DNA from: Lachnospiraceae bacterium
GTDB taxonomy: Bacteria; Bacillota; Clostridia; Lachnospirales; Lachnospiraceae
Direction of reading: 5' to 3'
Assembly (NCBI GenBank): GCA_017618075.1
Contig: JAFZUY010000007.1
Coordinates: forward strand, 1-44,620
DNA: 44,620 bases
Shown piece after piece: positions 32,758-40,791 of the stretch. The notes under the pieces are model-generated. The model had not been told where the DNA came from, ran no database searches, and saw only the letters and a list, made by a program, of their open reading frames with translations. Within the stretch, counting starts at the first letter, position 1, and every line of letters begins with the position of its first letter. The position numbers and the translations under genes are program-made.

Positions 32758-33387
32758 TTAACTATTCTTCCATTGGTATTTTGTAAGGTCGACGCGTCCG
32801 TCAATGACTTCAACGCCTTCCGCTTCAAGTAATTTTGCCTGTGCTCCGCTTCCGCCGAAAGCAAACTCTCCCGCGAGTTCTCCCTTGGCGTTTACCACGC
32901 GAAAACATGGAATGTTGTCGGGGTCGGGATTTTTATGAAGAGCGTTTCCGACGGCACGTGCCATCTTTTTATCGCCTGCTGCCTCAGCCACCTGAGCATA
33001 GGTTGCAACTTTGCCATAAGGAATTTTCTTGACTGCTTCATAGATTCTTTTAGAAGGACAGTCGCTGATTAAATCATAACTCTCGGCAATCATTAGTTCA
33101 ATATCTTTATCGGGTATCGAACCATCTAAAATAATCGTATTCCAGTGGTCTTTGTTCTGATGATATCCGGGCTTCACGGACTTGTATATTCCGCGCCAGA
33201 AATATGCTTTGTCGGGATCGACTTTTACGTTGAGATTGACGAAGCCATCCTTCTCGTAAGTCCAAAGAAATGCCTTTTTGTTTCCCTTATATCTAATTAG
33301 TTGCCAGTTCTCATCGTGAAACGGGGCGTCCTGATACACATCGGGAAACGATAATCCGTATTTTAATGCTTCTTTTCTGGTCTTCAT
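32758..33387 (-). CDS. YjbR-MGMT (alkyltransferase-like) fusion
   Basis: The 209-residue protein joins an N-terminal YjbR/MmcQ domain (about 1-105; DENWQLIRYKGNKKAFLW) with a C-terminal O6-alkylguanine alkyltransferase-type DNA-binding domain. The alkyltransferase part has YGKVATYAQVA, RAVGNAL and the active-site segment at 160-165, PCFRVV. The usual PCHRV motif has lost its histidine (F162) but kept the cysteine (C161). The His normally activates the Cys, so transfer may be weak, or the protein may bind alkylated bases as ATL proteins do. It lies in the GH127 run and overlaps the GNAT upstream by four bases. Confidence 0.88.
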   Translation of the reverse strand: MKTRKEALKYGLSFPDVYQDAPFHDENWQLIRYKGNKKAFLWTYEKDGFVNLNVKVDPDKAYFWRGIYKSVKPGYHQNKDHWNTIILDGSIPDKDIELMIAESYDLISDCPSKRIYEAVKKIPYGKVATYAQVAEAAGDKKMARAVGNALHKNPDPDNIPCFRVVNAKGELAGEFAFGGSGAQAKLLEAEGVEVIDGRVDLTKYQWKNS

Positions 33388-33821
33388 AGCTGCATTCTCA
33401 TCTCTTCCATACCGAGTTCCACGAGACCTGTTGATACAAATCCAACGGACTCATATAAGCCTTTGGCCACCGAATTTCCGGGCGCAACTCCGGTGTATAT
33501 GCTGTCGGGATTGAAACATTTCTTTACGAAATCTATTCCCAATTTCAGAGCCTGTCTTCCGTACCCTTTGTTCTGGTATCTTTCATCAATCATAAATTCC
33601 CAGAGAGTGTAATATTCCTTTACTTCATAGTAGCCCATCATGATAAAACCGACAAGCGTTTCGTCATCATAAACTGCGAAAGGATATGCGGTCTTGGAAT
33701 AAACATATGCTTTTGCAAGGGATTCAGCGTTCGATACCACAAAGCCTTTCTGGTCGTCTCTGACTTTAAGTGCAAGTACAGCGTCTATATTTTCTGTTGT
33801 TATTTCTTTTAGGGTTATCAT
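33384..33821 (-). CDS. GNAT N-acetyltransferase
   Basis: The 145-residue protein is a GNAT of the compact type: ITTENIDAVLALKVRDDQ at the start, motif A DERYQNKGYGRQAL and ending GNSVAKGLYESVGFVS. GAGGAATAAGG precedes the ATG. It overlaps the YjbR-MGMT gene by four bases and starts the eight-gene run. A REP-like element lies just upstream. Substrate unknown. Confidence 0.9.
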   Translation of the reverse strand: MITLKEITTENIDAVLALKVRDDQKGFVVSNAESLAKAYVYSKTAYPFAVYDDETLVGFIMMGYYEVKEYYTLWEFMIDERYQNKGYGRQALKLGIDFVKKCFNPDSIYTGVAPGNSVAKGLYESVGFVSTGLVELGMEEMRMQL

Positions 33822-33842
33822 ACCTTATTCCTCATAAAAGAA

Positions 33843-33871
33843 TGACACACTACCCCCGTCCCCATGTGTCA
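33843..33871 (-). repeat. REP-like G-rich element, copy D, overlapping a stop codon
   Basis: On the minus strand it starts TGACACATGGGGACGGGGG and ends TAGTGTGTCA. The ends TGACACA/TGTGTCA are perfect inverted repeats. Its TGA (33869-33871) is the stop codon of the methyltransferase gene. It matches 21679-21707 (24 of 29). Confidence 0.75.
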
Positions 33872-34810
33872 AATTTCTCCTTTGGCAAAGAGATTGTCTT
33901 TGCCCATACCGCACACATACGGGTTACTGTCGTAAATATGGCAGAAGTCCAGGAAATCTCTTCTCTGCGTGGGGTCATTCATAATCTTAACCAGTATCTC
34001 ATTCGGAATGGTTCTGGCGAAAGCGCCGGGGCCTGCAAATTGAATATTCTTTACTCCATTCTTCTCAAGAATTCCTTTGAGTTCGTCCGGCATAAAATGG
34101 TACGAAATACTCCATGGAGCCTCTCCGTTATCATATGCTTTCTTTGATTCTTCTATATCTCCGAAAAGGCCTGTTTCATAGGTCTTCATCACTGATTCTT
34201 TGGAAAAAGAAAAATCGGCAATCGCTTTTTCGCGATTGCTTATGCACCATTGCACCCATCCGTCCTTGCTGTCTTTATCAAGTATAAACTGATTTTTCTG
34301 GATAGGATTGGATGCGTAAGGAAGTGCTCCCATTCTGCTTGACACACTAATGATTATGCGTTTGCGCGCTATTCTAACAAGCTCACTTATCGTCTTTTCC
34401 TGATTAGGATAAGTGTATGAAATCGGCGAATCAAAAGACATTACAAGATCGAAAGACTTATCTTCATACGCCGACAAATCTTCCAATGCTCCCTGAACAA
34501 ATGTAATATTGTCGAGGACTCCCTCTTTTGCCGCAATTTCTTTTGCCTTATCAATCATCGGTAAAGAGATGTCAAAATGTGTAACTTTCAATCCTTTCTT
34601 TGCAAGCAGAATTGAAAAACGTCCGCAGCCTGCACCGCCGTCAAAAACGGTTTCAATACCGTCTAAATTTGCAAGAAGTTCTTTTTCTATAAAATCTTTT
34701 TGCACGATATCATCGATAAATGTTTTCTCTCTTTCAGCCTCAAGTTCACCTTTATCAGGCTGATTCCACATTCTCTCCGATATTTTTGTGCTGTAATCTT
34801 TGTTGTTCAT
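33869..34810 (-). CDS. Class I SAM-dependent methyltransferase
   Basis: The 313-residue protein has the Rossmann-type SAM motif VFDGGAGCGRFSILLAKKG (about 55-73), the acidic strand end THFDIS, and a post-motif II strand FDLVMSFDSPISY. The C-terminal third is unusually long for a small-molecule methyltransferase. It belongs with the MFS and LdhA genes upstream (gap 9 bases). Its stop codon is part of a REP-like element. AGGAAAT precedes the ATG. Substrate unknown. Confidence 0.88.
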   Translation of the reverse strand: MNNKDYSTKISERMWNQPDKGELEAEREKTFIDDIVQKDFIEKELLANLDGIETVFDGGAGCGRFSILLAKKGLKVTHFDISLPMIDKAKEIAAKEGVLDNITFVQGALEDLSAYEDKSFDLVMSFDSPISYTYPNQEKTISELVRIARKRIIISVSSRMGALPYASNPIQKNQFILDKDSKDGWVQWCISNREKAIADFSFSKESVMKTYETGLFGDIEESKKAYDNGEAPWSISYHFMPDELKGILEKNGVKNIQFAGPGAFARTIPNEILVKIMNDPTQRRDFLDFCHIYDSNPYVCGMGKDNLFAKGEI

Positions 34811-34819
34811 AATTATTTC

Positions 34820-36004
34820 CTAATTTTTTTCTTTTATGGTTGCTTTCCCGATTATGAAAAGCATGATGATTAATACTACAGGGAATACGAGTCCGACGCC
34901 CATTCCCGCTCTGAGGTTATCACCTGCAAACTGAGTAACTCTGCCGACAATAGCCGGTCCAACGCTTCCGCCAAGGTCTCCTGCCATCGCAAGAAGTGCA
35001 AACATTGCCGTACCACCCGTCGGGAATTTTTTAGACGAAATACTGATGGTTCCGGGCCACATTATTCCGACGGAAAATCCGCATAACATACAACCGATTA
35101 ATCCTATGACCGGATTTGATGAAAGCGATGCCATAAGATAACATGCCACGCAAAGCGCTCCGCTTCCAATCATAAAAGACGTCAGTTTTATTTTATCTCC
35201 ATACTTACCGTATATTACTCGACTTATGCCCATTGTAACCGCAAACATGCATGGGCCTAAAAGATCGCCGAATGTTTTGCTTAATCCAAGAGCAGCTTCT
35301 GCATATGCCGATGCCCACTGTGCCATTGCAAGTTCCGATGCACCTGCGCATACCATAAGAATAATTGCTACCCAGAAAAGCGGCTTTTTGCCGAGCTGTC
35401 TAATGCCCATTCCCTTTCCGTCTTCGACAATGGGAACTATAGGACAGGTCGCAAAATTAAAGATATTAATTGCAGGAACCAGCGCCCAAATTACGGTCAG
35501 CCACTTCCAGCTGTTCATTCCGAATATCGCAAAAAACAGTGTTGAAATCACGATGGTTCCAACGGAACCCCAGCAGTAAAACGAATGCAGGAGGCTCATG
35601 GTTGCTTCCTTGTTTTCGAAAGGACACGCTTCTACGATGGGACTTGCCAGAACCTCTATCAGTCCGCAACCCATTGCATAAACCGTTACGCTAATAAGAA
35701 TTCCGGCAAATGCATTGGGAAGTAGGTCCGGCAGAAATGCAAGCCCTATCAAGCCTGCTGCCGAAAGTATTTCTGATGCCACGATTGAAACTCTGTATCC
35801 AATCTTATCTACAAACTTGGCACAGAAAAGATCGACTAGCAACTGTGTGAAAAAATATACAGTAGAAATAAGCGCTATGTTTCCAAGCGAAATCCCATAG
35901 TCATTATGAAATTTTAAAAATAAAAGCGGCGCAAAATTCGACGCTATCGCCTGGGTTATAAATCCCAGATAACAGGCTAATTTTGTTTTACGATAGTTTG
36001 GCAT
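34820..36004 (-). CDS. MFS transporter
   Basis: The 394-residue protein is a major facilitator with about 12 helices, starting with the N-terminal helix after PNYRKTKLACYLGFITQAI. The loop 2-3 signature is degenerate but the helix pattern is clear. The start is set at ATG 36004; a longer frame starts from GTG 36034 and would overlap the ldhA stop, and neither start has a strong ribosome-binding site. It may export or import a sugar or small acid. It lies between ldhA and the methyltransferase in one unit. Confidence 0.85.
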   Translation of the reverse strand: MPNYRKTKLACYLGFITQAIASNFAPLLFLKFHNDYGISLGNIALISTVYFFTQLLVDLFCAKFVDKIGYRVSIVASEILSAAGLIGLAFLPDLLPNAFAGILISVTVYAMGCGLIEVLASPIVEACPFENKEATMSLLHSFYCWGSVGTIVISTLFFAIFGMNSWKWLTVIWALVPAINIFNFATCPIVPIVEDGKGMGIRQLGKKPLFWVAIILMVCAGASELAMAQWASAYAEAALGLSKTFGDLLGPCMFAVTMGISRVIYGKYGDKIKLTSFMIGSGALCVACYLMASLSSNPVIGLIGCMLCGFSVGIMWPGTISISSKKFPTGGTAMFALLAMAGDLGGSVGPAIVGRVTQFAGDNLRAGMGVGLVFPVVLIIMLFIIGKATIKEKN

Positions 36005-36024
36005 ATTTTTTCCCGATAAAACTT

Positions 36025-37065
36025 TTAGAAGCACTTCTTCTCATGGGTCTGCTTACAATTTGCAATGTTGGCGCATTTATAGCAAACCTCATTGGGACAT
36101 GTGTCTTTTTCGAAGAACTCTCTGATGTTATCCAAAGTTGTGTCAGCGATGTTGGTCAAAGCCTCATTGGTAAGGAATGCCTGATGTGACGTTACGATAA
36201 CATTCGGCATGGAAATTAATCTTGCCAGGGTATCATCGTTTACAATGTGGTTCGAATAGTCATGGAAAAAAACATTTGATTCCTCTTCATATACATCGAG
36301 ACACGCCGCACCGATCTGTCTTGCTTTAATTCCTTCAACTAACGCCTCTGAATCTATCAGGGCACCTCTTGAGGTATTGATTATTACAACACCTTTTTTC
36401 ATCTTTTTCATGGTCTCGGCATTTATCATATGGCGGTTTTCATCGGTCAAAGGACAGTGAAGTGAAATGATGTCACTTCTTTCCCATATTTCATCAAGAG
36501 AAACATATTCTATTCCGGAATCTGCAGCGGGGAATTTGTCATATGCGATGACATTCATTCCAAAGCCCTTGCAGATATCCATAAATACTCTTCCGATTTT
36601 TCCCGTGCCGATTACACCGACTGTCTTTCCGTGAAGGTCAAAGCCTGTTAATCCGTTCAGACTGAAATTAAAATCTTTTGTTCGTATATATGCTTTATGA
36701 ATTCTTCTTATGGATGTTAATAAAAGAGCCATTGCGTGCTCTGCCACAGCGTACGGCGAATAGGCCGGAACTCTCACGACATGGATTTTTCCGTATGCAT
36801 ATTCAATGTCGACATTGTTATATCCCGCACATCTTAAAGCAATCAGTTTTACACCCATTTTGCATAAAGCATCAATAACCTCGTGGTTAACATCATCATT
36901 AACAAATATACAGACAACGTCATAGCCTTCAGCAAGTTTGCAGGTATCCTTTGTCAGTCTTGTTTCAAAATATGCTATTTCAAATTCTTCATTTAAGTTC
37001 GAAGAAATAAAAGAATTCTTATCATATTCTTTTGCATCATAGAAAGCGATTTTGATTTTTTCCAT
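36025..37065 (-). CDS. ldhA: D-lactate dehydrogenase
   Basis: The 346-residue enzyme closely resembles E. coli LdhA in its recognisable segments: LRCAGYNNVD, VRVPAYSPYAVAEHA, the GTGKIG NAD motif (153-158), NTSRGALID with catalytic R233, E262 of the DVYEEE segment and H294 of HQAFLT. It reduces pyruvate to D-lactate with NADH in the cytoplasm. After the usual end (TCPNE) it carries a 20-residue extension with several cysteines (C328, C331, C337, C345). AAAGGA precedes the ATG. The MFS gene follows it. Confidence 0.94.
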   Translation of the reverse strand: MEKIKIAFYDAKEYDKNSFISSNLNEEFEIAYFETRLTKDTCKLAEGYDVVCIFVNDDVNHEVIDALCKMGVKLIALRCAGYNNVDIEYAYGKIHVVRVPAYSPYAVAEHAMALLLTSIRRIHKAYIRTKDFNFSLNGLTGFDLHGKTVGVIGTGKIGRVFMDICKGFGMNVIAYDKFPAADSGIEYVSLDEIWERSDIISLHCPLTDENRHMINAETMKKMKKGVVIINTSRGALIDSEALVEGIKARQIGAACLDVYEEESNVFFHDYSNHIVNDDTLARLISMPNVIVTSHQAFLTNEALTNIADTTLDNIREFFEKDTCPNEVCYKCANIANCKQTHEKKCF

Positions 37066-37121
37066 ATCTATATCCTTTCATTATCTTTTCTGAAAAATTA
37101 TCCAATTAGTTTTCTTCCAAT

Positions 37122-37628
37122 CTATATTTTTATCACCGACACATGCGTTATCCCGTTGGCTTCATCAGGATATTCTCTGTCAAACTTCATTCCGATTGCT
37201 TCAGCGGTTTTGATGGAAGGCAGATTCGTGTACTTGCAGTAAGAGTAAAATGCAGGATAATCTGTGTTTTCCTTCGCCCAGTCCAATACACCTTTGGCAG
37301 CTTCCTTCGCGTATCCATTATGCTGTTTATCCCTACGGATATGATAGCCTATTTCGGGAAGCATCTCGCCTTCGATATTCTGTAAAGTCAGTCCGCAGTC
37401 ACCGATCATTTCGCCGGTATCTTTTAGGCACACAGCCCAAAGACCGAAGCCGTCTTTTACGTAGCGTTTCATATTACGTTCTATCCAGTCTCTGACTCTT
37501 TTTTCATCGAAAGAATATGGATAATGCTGCATTATCTCAGCGTCTGCAAGGACCTTATACAATGCATCAAAATCATCCATACTCATTTCCCGCAAAAAAA
37601 GTCTGTCGGTTTCCAAAATTATCTTCAT
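37122..37628 (-). CDS. GNAT N-acetyltransferase (RimJ/RimL type)
   Basis: The 168-residue protein has the RimJ/L-like start ILETDRLFLREMSMDD, motif A RRDKQHNGYAKEAAKG and the NLPSIKTAEAIGMKF ending. It is immediately downstream of another GNAT gene (six-base gap) and 56 bases upstream of ldhA. The ribosome-binding site is weak. Substrate unknown. Confidence 0.9.
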   Translation of the reverse strand: MKIILETDRLFLREMSMDDFDALYKVLADAEIMQHYPYSFDEKRVRDWIERNMKRYVKDGFGLWAVCLKDTGEMIGDCGLTLQNIEGEMLPEIGYHIRRDKQHNGYAKEAAKGVLDWAKENTDYPAFYSYCKYTNLPSIKTAEAIGMKFDREYPDEANGITHVSVIKI

Positions 37629-37634
37629 CTGTAT

Positions 37635-38396
37635 TTAATGTGTCCTTTCCTCGCCTGACACTTCGTAAGCGGTATATTCGTGCGAGAACTCATATCCCAG
37701 TTTTTCTGCAAGACGTACCGAATTCATATTCTGTGCATCCCAGCTCGGATATAATCCCTCATCAAGACATCGTAAAATAAGCGCAGCACTTACAATCGTC
37801 GCAAGTCCTTTTTTACGCTCCGACTCTACGGTATCAACCTCTATTTCAATGCCTTCCCTGTACCTTGTATATGAGGATGCACCGGCCACGATCTGACCTT
37901 CTTTGAGAATCACCATGCCTCTTCCGATCTCGAGATATTTTTCCTTGCTTCCAAATGATGAAACAAAATCTCTCGTTACGGGATCCGGCAGACACATATC
38001 ATAGATCTTATCATCGATTTCTTTTAGCTCGTATCCGTCGGGTAAATCTTTTATGATGTTTCGTAAAAAATCTGTATCAAACTTTGTATCCTTTTTGATG
38101 GCGTATCTGGTGACTTTCTTTGCCTTCGGAAAACACTCTTCAATGCAGGCTTCCCATGCTTTATTCTGCGGAGTCATAATTATAAAGCCCTCCGGCTTAT
38201 TCGACACAAGTTCCTTACTTGGCTCTCCCGCATAAAAGGCAAAGCAGCCGACAAAAGCCATCGCAGATTTGGGAGATTCCAAATCGGTAACATAAATCTT
38301 ACCCATTACTTTTTGCAGGCATGAGTAAATCAGAGTCTCCTCCCAGTCTTCAAAAAGACCGGCAACTTTTGATGTGTCTGTTAATTCATAAATCAT
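37635..38396 (-). CDS. GNAT N-acetyltransferase with long N-terminus
   Basis: The 253-residue protein has its GNAT domain in the C-terminal 110 residues. The CoA-binding motif is SERKKGLATIVSAAL, then PSWDAQNMNSVRLAEKLGYE at the end. The first 130 residues form an additional domain typical of the GNAT_acetyltransf-type (ZmpR-like) proteins. GAGGAAC precedes the ATG. Substrate unknown. Confidence 0.85.
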   Translation of the reverse strand: MIYELTDTSKVAGLFEDWEETLIYSCLQKVMGKIYVTDLESPKSAMAFVGCFAFYAGEPSKELVSNKPEGFIIMTPQNKAWEACIEECFPKAKKVTRYAIKKDTKFDTDFLRNIIKDLPDGYELKEIDDKIYDMCLPDPVTRDFVSSFGSKEKYLEIGRGMVILKEGQIVAGASSYTRYREGIEIEVDTVESERKKGLATIVSAALILRCLDEGLYPSWDAQNMNSVRLAEKLGYEFSHEYTAYEVSGEERTH

Positions 38397-38420
38397 TTTC
38401 GTTCCTCAAATACAATAGAA

Positions 38421-39347
38421 TTAAAGTTCTTCTATCACGGATGTGCCTTCGCAGCCGTCAGTCCATTTCCACTTCTCATAAAATCTGAGCTTTCCGTTTT
38501 CAAAACGAGGCTCAGAAGTACACGAACCGGATTTTGATTCTCCATCCGTATTGATGTGTCTATAGTCAAAACGTAGATTATTATTTTCATCTATTGTTCC
38601 TAAAAGAAAGCCTTTTATAACGCTTCCGCCTGAATACTCAGCCCAGATAACATTCCCCTTCTGATGATATGCAAATATCGTTTCATCAGACACTTCTCCT
38701 GTATCGGAATTGGATATCGCGGTAAAATACCTGTCTTCAAGCGAAAACTCTTTCTTTGTTTCAGTAAAAAGAGTTTTTCCTTTTTCGTATGCTTTTTTAA
38801 GATTAAGATCCCAGTTTGCCTCTCTGGAAGTATTCTCTCTTGAAGTGCTGTCAAAAAGAACAAATTCGGTTTCTTTTACACGGTTAAAAAGTCTGTCTCC
38901 GAACATGACTTTTTTCATACTGCCAAGCAGTCCGAGTTTTTCCAGTCTGTCCGCCGGATTTCCCGCCGAGCAAAGGATTATTCCCTTTTCGAGCATCTTC
39001 ATTGTTTTGTTTCCATAAGCAAATCCATATGACCATACTCTGTCAAACCAGCCCACGAGTTTGGCCGGTGCTTCAGTCCAGAATACCGGATAAATAAATG
39101 CAATTGCATCCGATGAATTAATCTTCTCCTGTTCTGCAAGAACGTCATCCGCAATTTTTGGTGTCTCTTTGTAATTGGCATCTCTCAGATATTCCTGCTC
39201 AGTCATATCCGATTTGAAATCCATTTTATAAAGGTCCGAAAGCTCATACTCATTTCCTGAGTCTATAATTCCTTTTATGAATTTATCTTTGAGATTTCTT
39301 GTTAAAGAATCCTCAGAAGGATGACAATATACGATAAAAACTTTCAT
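38421..39347 (-). CDS. Flavodoxin-fold NAD(P)H oxidoreductase fused to a small beta domain
   Basis: The 308-residue protein starts with a flavodoxin-like domain of the NQO1/MdaB type (about 1-195; FIVYCHPSEDSLTRN, FIYPVFWTEAPAKLVGWFDRVW). It continues into a C-terminal domain of about 105 residues (KGNVIWAEYSGGSVIKGFLLGT, RFDYRHINTDGESKSGSCTS, FYEKWKWTDG). That domain resembles the small stand-alone proteins often mislabelled n-acetylglutamate synthase. The first domain should bind FMN or FAD and reduce quinones; the role of the second is unknown. AAAAGGAG precedes the ATG. Confidence 0.85.
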   Translation of the reverse strand: MKVFIVYCHPSEDSLTRNLKDKFIKGIIDSGNEYELSDLYKMDFKSDMTEQEYLRDANYKETPKIADDVLAEQEKINSSDAIAFIYPVFWTEAPAKLVGWFDRVWSYGFAYGNKTMKMLEKGIILCSAGNPADRLEKLGLLGSMKKVMFGDRLFNRVKETEFVLFDSTSRENTSREANWDLNLKKAYEKGKTLFTETKKEFSLEDRYFTAISNSDTGEVSDETIFAYHQKGNVIWAEYSGGSVIKGFLLGTIDENNNLRFDYRHINTDGESKSGSCTSEPRFENGKLRFYEKWKWTDGCEGTSVIEEL

Positions 39348-39430
39348 TAATTCTCCTTTTTTCCTGCAGGAGTTTCGTTAATCACACTAAAATCCGGCAT
39401 ATGGTATCGATTCGATGTGTTTGTATTGCA

Positions 39431-40342
39431 TCACATCATCTGCTTTTTCAAATTCTTCCATTGACTCATAAAATAATCATAAATCGAATTAAGTCTGTCT
39501 GTTATTTCCTGATTTACCGGAACAACTTTATCCAAATACTGTGTGCCTCTTTCTCCCATAAAATCCACGCAAAACAGTAAACAATAAAAGATGAATGCCC
39601 TCTTTTGTTCACTGTTTAAATTCATTTCTTCCAGCAGATAATCGACGTAGTTGGTATCCAGGTTCATATTGAGCAATGCAACTTCAGTCATCGCAACGAA
39701 GGTAAGTTTATCTCCAAAGCCCATCCAGTCAATATCTATTACACCCGATACATGTCCGTTTTCAATCAAAAGATTCTTCGTACTGATATCATCAAGATAG
39801 GGTATGGGTTTAACCGAACTGATATACGGTTGCATTTCTTTTAGGATGTTTGATACTTCTTCCACCTTAGAAACATCAAAAAATCCGTTATTTGAAATCA
39901 GTTCATACGCCCTTCCAAGCATTTCATCCGCAAATGAATTCCAGTTCCAGTCATCAGGTGCCTGTATCTTTAAAGCCGACACTTTATTCTGTATTGCAAC
40001 AACTTCTTTTGCTATCTGTCTTTTCTCCGAATCTTTCAAATCCTGGTATATTTTTCCAATATCTTCTCCTAAAAGATATGAAAGAATCAAATATCGGTAT
40101 TCATCGTATTGACCGTATTTTATAACCTTGGGAATCGGAATATCGCATACTTCCAGTTCTTTTAACAGGTAAACCGTGTTTTCATACGCATCTTTTTCGA
40201 GCGAACTCCTCAGTATGTATTTGTTATTCTCGGCAGTTACAATGAAAACATAGTTTCCGATTCCGGTGTTACACCGTTCTATCGAAAAAACCTTTACCTT
40301 CATTACATTTTCAAATAACTGACCTGCTTTTATTATTTCCAT
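39431..40342 (-). CDS. APH-fold phosphotransferase, degenerate catalytic His
   Basis: The 303-residue protein has the aminoglycoside phosphotransferase fold: KYILRSSLEKDAYEN near the nucleotide loop, and the catalytic segment YLDDISTKNLLI (D185, N190) followed by the metal site VIDIDW (D203). The usual HxDxxxxN has Leu (183) in the His place, but Asp and Asn are kept. Small-molecule kinases of this group phosphorylate sugars, amino alcohols or antibiotics. It overlaps the GNAT gene upstream by ten bases and ends the operon behind the palindrome. Confidence 0.85.
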   Translation of the reverse strand: MEIIKAGQLFENVMKVKVFSIERCNTGIGNYVFIVTAENNKYILRSSLEKDAYENTVYLLKELEVCDIPIPKVIKYGQYDEYRYLILSYLLGEDIGKIYQDLKDSEKRQIAKEVVAIQNKVSALKIQAPDDWNWNSFADEMLGRAYELISNNGFFDVSKVEEVSNILKEMQPYISSVKPIPYLDDISTKNLLIENGHVSGVIDIDWMGFGDKLTFVAMTEVALLNMNLDTNYVDYLLEEMNLNSEQKRAFIFYCLLFCVDFMGERGTQYLDKVVPVNQEITDRLNSIYDYFMSQWKNLKKQMM

Positions 40343-40782
40343 TTTTTCGAATAATACACAAATTCTTTATCACGCTTAACTTCCTTATAGCCCAGCTTGG
40401 TGTAGAAGGAATTAGTCCTTACGTTCCAAACAGGCGTATCAAGCGTAATTTCTTTCACATTCGGAAACATTGCTTCAATTTCCTGCATCATAAAAAGTCC
40501 GTAGCCCTTACGAAAATGCTCGGGAGCGACAAATATTCTGCCGACATTTAAAACATCATCTTTTAAAAACAAAATTGCACCGCCGACAACCCATCCGTCA
40601 TCGGTCAGTTTATAAAGACAATTAGCCCTCGCCATTTTGTTATGAAAAGGAAGAGACATATATCCGGGAGGTCCGCCTGCAGAAGGCGCACCAATTTTTA
40701 CATCGCTGTCAAATGCTCTTTTCGATATTCCGTTTAATGTCAAAGCATCGGATGTTCCGGCTTTGGATAATTTTAAGCTCAT
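40333..40782 (-). CDS. GNAT N-acetyltransferase
   Basis: The 149-residue protein has a GNAT domain: KLSKAGTSDALTLNGISKRAFDSD at the start, motif A PEHFRKGYGLFMM, and the NVRTNSFYTKLGYKE ending. AGGAA precedes the ATG. It lies between the nucleotidyltransferase-like and APH genes. Its substrate may be the same compound as theirs, but this is inferred from position only. Confidence 0.9.
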   Translation of the reverse strand: MSLKLSKAGTSDALTLNGISKRAFDSDVKIGAPSAGGPPGYMSLPFHNKMARANCLYKLTDDGWVVGGAILFLKDDVLNVGRIFVAPEHFRKGYGLFMMQEIEAMFPNVKEITLDTPVWNVRTNSFYTKLGYKEVKRDKEFVYYSKKWK

Positions 40783-40791
40783 AAAAGATTC

